A DNA stretch of 18,000 nucleotides from Micromonosporaceae bacterium. Its GTDB lineage: Bacteria > Actinomycetota > Actinomycetes > Mycobacteriales > Micromonosporaceae. Both the position numbers and the translations under genes were made by a program. The stretch lies in assembly GCA_003543035.1 (NCBI GenBank), contig DPJL01000080.1:1-18000 (forward strand), read 5' to 3'. The number at the start of each line of letters is the position of its first letter. The first letter of the stretch is position 1. Shown in pieces: positions 14,750 to 18,000 of the stretch. The notes beneath the pieces were generated by a model. The model made no database searches, was not told where the DNA came from, and saw only the letters and a program-made list of their open reading frames with translations.

Positions 14750-15826
14750 ATGCATGATTTGCTGCCCCTCGCCGAGAAGCTGAGGGCTGTCGGAGCCGAG
14801 CACGCGGCGCTCGCCGACCAGAATGGACAATTGTCGCCCGCCGTCGCCGAGGCTCTGGCGACCGCCGGGTTCAGCAAGCATTTCGTGCCGGCCAAGTGGG
14901 GCGGCACGGAAGGCACTTTCGCGGAGCTCACGCAGGCGGTCATCGCCGTCGGTGAGGGCTGCCCCGCAACAGCTTGGTGCGCATCGCTTTCGGCCTACTC
15001 CGGGCGCTTCGCCGCCTACCTGCCGCAAGCGGGGCAGGAGATCGTCTGGGGTTCCGGGGCGGACAAGTTCATCGTCTCGGGGCTGGTGGCATCCGGGTCG
15101 GCTTACGAGGCTGAAGGTGGATACAGCATCTCGGGACGCTGGCTCTATGTCAGCGGTTGCGAATTCGGCGACTGGGCTTTGCTTTGCGGACCGGCCGGTG
15201 ATCCCAATGAGGCCAAGTTCTTTGCGGTACCCCGCTCTGACTACTTCTTTGAACAGACGTGGGACAGCGTGGGGATGAAGGCCACGGGCAGCCACACGCT
15301 GGGCGTGAACAACGTCTTCGTCCCAGCGGAGCTCACCTTCCCCAGAGCGGCCATCATGGCCGGGCGCAATGAGGCCTCCACGGCCCCGGCGCACAACGTG
15401 CCCTTCGGCGCGGTCGGTGGCATCACGTTCGCCGGTCCGGCTTTGGGTGCGGCGATCGGGGCGCTCAACGCCACCATCCAGATTCTGGCGGGCAAGAAGC
15501 ACTCGCCGACTGTGGCGCAGGGCTTGGCGCGCGCCTCAGCCGAAATCGAAGCGGCCCGGCTGCTCATCGAACGGATCGCCACCACACTGGACACTCAGGC
15601 GATCACCCGCCCCACCGCCTCTCGCTGCGCTCGCGACGCTGCTTACGCCGCCGAGCTGCTCGTCTCCGCGGTGAACGGGCTCATCAAGGCCGGCGGCACC
15701 AGTGGCCTTGCCGAAACCAATGCACTGCAACGCTTCTGGCGGGACACCGTCGCCGCCTCAACTCACGTGGCGTTGCGCTTCGAGGTGTCCGCCGGTCCCT
15801 TCGTCGAATCCATCCTCGGCGGCTAA
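14750..15826 (+). CDS. Acyl-CoA dehydrogenase-like flavin-dependent monooxygenase
   Basis: The protein has 358 residues, shorter than true acyl-CoA dehydrogenases and typical of the group D flavin monooxygenases (ActVA-ORF5, HsaA, DszC type). The N-terminal helical region (SPAVAEALATAGFSKHFVPAKWGG) is followed by a beta domain (GYSISGRWLYVSGCEFGDWALLCG, WDSVGMKATGSHTLGVNNVFVP) and a C-terminal helical domain (ARASAEIEAARLLIERIA, AYAAELLVSAVNGLIKAGGTSGL). These enzymes use reduced flavin from a partner reductase to hydroxylate phenolic rings; the flavin reductase at the right edge is an obvious partner. The ATG at 14750 has GGAGGA 3 bp upstream, a rather close spacing; an in-frame ATG is absent nearby. 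Natural targets would be aromatic polyketide rings. It is a single-gene unit ending before a large inverted repeat. Confidence 0.9.
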   Translation: MHDLLPLAEKLRAVGAEHAALADQNGQLSPAVAEALATAGFSKHFVPAKWGGTEGTFAELTQAVIAVGEGCPATAWCASLSAYSGRFAAYLPQAGQEIVWGSGADKFIVSGLVASGSAYEAEGGYSISGRWLYVSGCEFGDWALLCGPAGDPNEAKFFAVPRSDYFFEQTWDSVGMKATGSHTLGVNNVFVPAELTFPRAAIMAGRNEASTAPAHNVPFGAVGGITFAGPALGAAIGALNATIQILAGKKHSPTVAQGLARASAEIEAARLLIERIATTLDTQAITRPTASRCARDAAYAAELLVSAVNGLIKAGGTSGLAETNALQRFWRDTVAASTHVALRFEVSAGPFVESILGG

Positions 15827-15847
15827 GGCGCGCATCCCGCCGCCACA

Positions 15848-15923
15848 TGATCACCGTGATCAGGGAGTTTCCGGCTCGACGCGTCGGCGACACGCCGAAA
15901 GAACTCCCTGATCATCGTGATCA
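15848..15923. repeat. Inverted repeat with 22-bp arms made of TGATCA palindromes
   Basis: The arms at 15848-15869 and 15902-15923 are complementary at 20 of 22 positions and are 32 bp apart. Each arm itself contains TGATCA-NNN-TGATCA, so the site has four TGATCA copies, and each arm ends in GGGAGTT (or AACTCCC on the other side) facing inward. It lies in the 141-bp gap between convergent genes. It may act as a terminator, but the layered dyads also suggest a dispersed palindromic element. Confidence 0.7.
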
Positions 15924-15928
15924 GTGAG

Positions 15929-15957
15929 AAACCCGCGGTCTCAGGGGCCGCGGGTTT
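15929..15957. terminator. 10-bp hairpin before the ferredoxin reductase end
   Basis: AAACCCGCGG and CCGCGGGTTT pair perfectly around a 9-nt loop. The stem lies 11 bp beyond the stop of the minus-strand ferredoxin reductase gene. It is preceded in that direction by A/G-rich sequence and ends in TTT on the plus strand, so a bidirectional terminator is likely. Confidence 0.8.
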
Positions 15958-15967
15958 CGGGTTGGGT

Positions 15968-17200
15968 TTAGGCTGGCTGTTTTTGGCGTTGGCGGGTCTT
16001 GAGGTCGAAGTCCGGGTGGGCGACCTCCTCGGGGGAGAGGTCGGGCTCGCCGGCCAGCATCCTGCGGGCCAGGACATGATCTGCGGGCTTGTTGGCGGAT
16101 TCCACGGCCACCAACCGACTGCGGCGGAAGCAGAAGACGGAGAACTTTCCAGTCTCCGGGTCGCCGGTGACCACGGCGTGGTCATAACCGGTGGAGATGC
16201 CCGCGATCTGCAGCTTCACTCCATGCTGATCGCTCCAGAACCACGGCACAGCAACATATTTGGCGGCTCGGCCGAGGATGTTGGCTGCCACGCAATGGCC
16301 TTGGTCCACCGCGTTCTGCACCGACTCCAGCCGCACCCGCTGATAGTTGGCGTGAGCGCTGGGATAGTTGGCGCAGTCGCCGATCGCGAAGATGGCTTCG
16401 TCCGCCGTGCGGAGGAACTCGTCCACCACGATGCCGTTGTCGACTGGCAGGCCGGCCGCGACGGCGAGCTCCACGTTGGGCACCACGCCAACCCCGACGA
16501 CCACCAGATCGGCTTCCATCCTGCTGCCGTCATCGAGAACCACCTTGCGCACGTGGCCGGTGGAGTCGCCGTCGAAGGCGGTCACCATCCGTCCAAGCAG
16601 GACAGTGGTTCCCTGACGGCAATGCTCGCGAGTCAGGTAACTCGACATCTCACTCGAGACCGCGCGGGCCATGGTGCGGCCCAGGCTCTCGATGACAGTC
16701 ACCTTGAGGCCGAGCTTGCGAGCCGAGGCGGCGACCTCCAAACCGATGAAACCGCCGCCGATCACGACCAGTCGCCGGCTCGCTTCCAGTTGACGCCGCA
16801 GGGAATGGGCGTCGACCAGCGTACGCAGGGCGAGGACGCCGTTGAGGCGGGAGCCGGGCACCGGAAGCATGCGCGGTCGTGCCCCGGTCGCCAAAACCAG
16901 CCTGTCGTAAGGAAGCTGCCGCCCGTTGTCGAGGATCACCTTGTGGCCCACTCGGTCGATGCTCGTCACGCTGTTCTCGACCACGGCGATGTCGTGCGAC
17001 CCGTAGTAGGAATCCGGCCGCAAGGCGATGTCGGCGTCACCGCTCAGATATCCTTTGGACAACGGCGGACGCTGGTAGGGCATCACCTTTTCGCCGCAGA
17101 CGAGCGTCAGCCGTCCATGGAAGTCGTTGTCGCGCAGGGAGGCGCAGACCTGAAAACCGGCTTGGCCGCCACCGATCACGACAACGTCGTTGACGTCCAT
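15968..17200 (-). CDS. FAD-dependent ferredoxin reductase (putidaredoxin reductase type)
   Basis: The protein has 410 residues. DVVVIGGGQAGFQVCASLR near the N-terminus binds FAD. PYQRPPLSKGYLSG is the signature of BphA4/putidaredoxin-reductase-like enzymes, RLVVIGGGFIGLEVAASARKLG binds NAD(P)H, and AIFAIGDCA is the second FAD motif. The C-terminal reductase domain follows (VPWFWSDQHGVKLQIAG). It passes electrons from NAD(P)H to a [2Fe-2S] ferredoxin. The ATG at 17200 overlaps the stop of the ferredoxin gene (ATGA), so the two are made together; an in-frame extension to 17266 would run antiparallel into that gene's own reading and is not needed. The terminal acceptor (P450 or Rieske oxygenase) is not in the window. 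Confidence 0.95.
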   Translation of the reverse strand: MDVNDVVVIGGGQAGFQVCASLRDNDFHGRLTLVCGEKVMPYQRPPLSKGYLSGDADIALRPDSYYGSHDIAVVENSVTSIDRVGHKVILDNGRQLPYDRLVLATGARPRMLPVPGSRLNGVLALRTLVDAHSLRRQLEASRRLVVIGGGFIGLEVAASARKLGLKVTVIESLGRTMARAVSSEMSSYLTREHCRQGTTVLLGRMVTAFDGDSTGHVRKVVLDDGSRMEADLVVVGVGVVPNVELAVAAGLPVDNGIVVDEFLRTADEAIFAIGDCANYPSAHANYQRVRLESVQNAVDQGHCVAANILGRAAKYVAVPWFWSDQHGVKLQIAGISTGYDHAVVTGDPETGKFSVFCFRRSRLVAVESANKPADHVLARRMLAGEPDLSPEEVAHPDFDLKTRQRQKQPA

Positions 17201-17523
17201 CAGAGCTGCTTTTCCGGCATGTGCACGACAAGGCCGTCCAGTGCATCCGTCACCGGCATCTGGCAACTGAGCCGGCTGTTATCACGGCGCTCACTAGCGG
17301 TCACCTCGAGCAGCTCGTCCTCCAGGTCCAGCATGGGAGGCAGCTCCGCGGTGTTGTTCTCGTCGATGTAGACGTGGCAGGTGCCGCAGGTGGCACCGCC
17401 GCCGCATTCGGCGAGCACTCCGGCGATCCCGTTTGCCACCGCTCCCCGCATCACGCTGCGCCCGCTGGGCACGTCGACAATCGTTGTCGTACCGTCGAAA
17501 CTCTTGTAAGTGATCTTGGCCAT
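17200..17523 (-). CDS. [2Fe-2S] ferredoxin, adrenodoxin/putidaredoxin type
   Basis: The protein has 107 residues, the usual size. The four cluster ligands are Cys40, Cys46 and Cys49 in ECGGGATCGTCHV and Cys87 in SRLSCQMPV, matching the C-x5-C-x2-C...C spacing of vertebrate-type ferredoxins. LDLEDELLE is the acidic region that meets the reductase. It shuttles single electrons from the neighbouring reductase to an oxygenase. ATG 17523 is preceded by GAGGAG at 5 bp, and it starts 9 bp after the flavin reductase gene, so the three genes form one operon. Confidence 0.96.
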   Translation of the reverse strand: MAKITYKSFDGTTTIVDVPSGRSVMRGAVANGIAGVLAECGGGATCGTCHVYIDENNTAELPPMLDLEDELLEVTASERRDNSRLSCQMPVTDALDGLVVHMPEKQL

Positions 17524-17532
17524 GATGACTCC

Positions 17533-18000
17533 TCAGATGAGACTCGCGTACCTACTGCGGTGGAACAGCAGCGGTTCCCGGTCCGGGTCTTCGCTGTGGA
17601 TGGCGACCACCCGGCCGACGAGCAGAATGTGGTCGCCGCCGGGATACTCCGCGTGCAGCCTGCACTCGAAGCAGGCCACCGCCGAGGGAACCACCGCGTT
17701 GCCGGTGGTCCCCTCGATCGCGCCGAGGTGCTGCATGGCGGCCTCACCGGTAGGCCGGTCAGGCCGGGCGAACTGCGCCGACAGATCCCGCTGCGATGCG
17801 GAGAGGACGTTCACCGCGAAGCTTCGCCGCCGGGACACCTGGGCGCGCATCCGGCCGCTGCCACCGACTCCGACGAGGAGCAGGAGAGGTTGCAGTGACA
17901 CGGAAACGAAACAGTTGAGGGTCATCACATTGGTCTCGGCGCCGGTGCCTTGAGTCAGCAGCGCGACTCCGGTCGGAAAACATGCCATCGCTGCCCGGAA
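17533..18000 (-). CDS. Flavin reductase-like protein, N-terminus cut by window edge
   Basis: The visible C-terminal portion reads FRAAMACFPTGVALLT and on, matching the MxxFPTGV start of the FMN-binding split-barrel domain of short-chain flavin reductases (ActVB, HpaC type). VMTLNCFVSVSLQPLLLLVGV and FAVNVLSASQRDLSAQFA follow in the expected order, and GGDHILLVGRVVAI contains the conserved GDH segment. The start lies beyond position 18000; the internal ATG at 17988 is not the likely start because this conserved region begins before it. Such enzymes make free reduced flavin for partner monooxygenases, here most plausibly the hydroxylase at 14750-15826. It leads the ferredoxin/reductase operon with a 9-bp gap. 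Confidence 0.92.
   Translation of the reverse strand, partial: FRAAMACFPTGVALLTQGTGAETNVMTLNCFVSVSLQPLLLLVGVGGSGRMRAQVSRRRSFAVNVLSASQRDLSAQFARPDRPTGEAAMQHLGAIEGTTGNAVVPSAVACFECRLHAEYPGGDHILLVGRVVAIHSEDPDREPLLFHRSRYASLI

Noticed and set aside
15917..17371. Long plus-strand open frame opposite the ferredoxin reductase
   Set aside because: It is the shadow of a well-recognised minus-strand gene in GC-rich DNA; its translation shows no domain and is rich in His, Gly and Arg.

Overview
The window looks like part of a secondary-metabolite gene cluster from a high-GC actinomycete. The evidence is strong GC bias at third codon positions, frequent GTG starts behind GGAGG-type ribosome sites, an SARP/BTAD activator, NarL/DesK-type two-component proteins, DHA2 drug exporters and a few rare TTA (bldA-type) codons. 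I see no rRNA, tRNA, CRISPR array or transposase. The species cannot be named from this sequence.

Left part (1-1904): a ketoacyl-ACP synthase III-like gene, cut by the left edge, diverges from a free-standing acyltransferase. This pairing is typical of starter-unit selection in aromatic or other iterative polyketide pathways.

RiPP part (1932-7268, minus strand): a 62-residue putative precursor peptide overlaps the start of a fused leader-binding/E1-like plus YcaO cyclodehydratase. A SagB-type azoline dehydrogenase follows, then a DesK-like sensor histidine kinase. This is a complete set for making thiazole or oxazole rings on a ribosomal peptide (linear azol(in)e-containing peptide logic). 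The peptide ends in a short segment with two cysteines (CGPWC).

Control (7269-8550): a divergent promoter region separates the peptide operon from an SARP gene carrying four TTA codons in its first 69 codons. A hairpin-rich convergent region follows.

Tailoring and export part (8551-18000): two minus/plus divergent units hold NTF2-1, a response regulator and MFS exporter 1 against an MDR reductase and MFS exporter 2. Next come an SRPBCC/NTF2-2 pair divergent from an acyl-CoA-dehydrogenase-like flavin hydroxylase, then a flavin reductase (cut by the right edge), a [2Fe-2S] ferredoxin and a ferredoxin reductase. Such sets are common around aromatic polyketide clusters.

The most interesting reading is a hybrid locus. 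A polyketide starter and tailoring machinery is interleaved with an azole-forming RiPP module, with shared regulators (the sensor kinase sits in the RiPP operon, the likely cognate response regulator in the tailoring part). The alternative is two adjacent independent clusters; the window alone does not decide. No minimal PKS (KS/CLF/ACP), peptidase or P450 is visible here.
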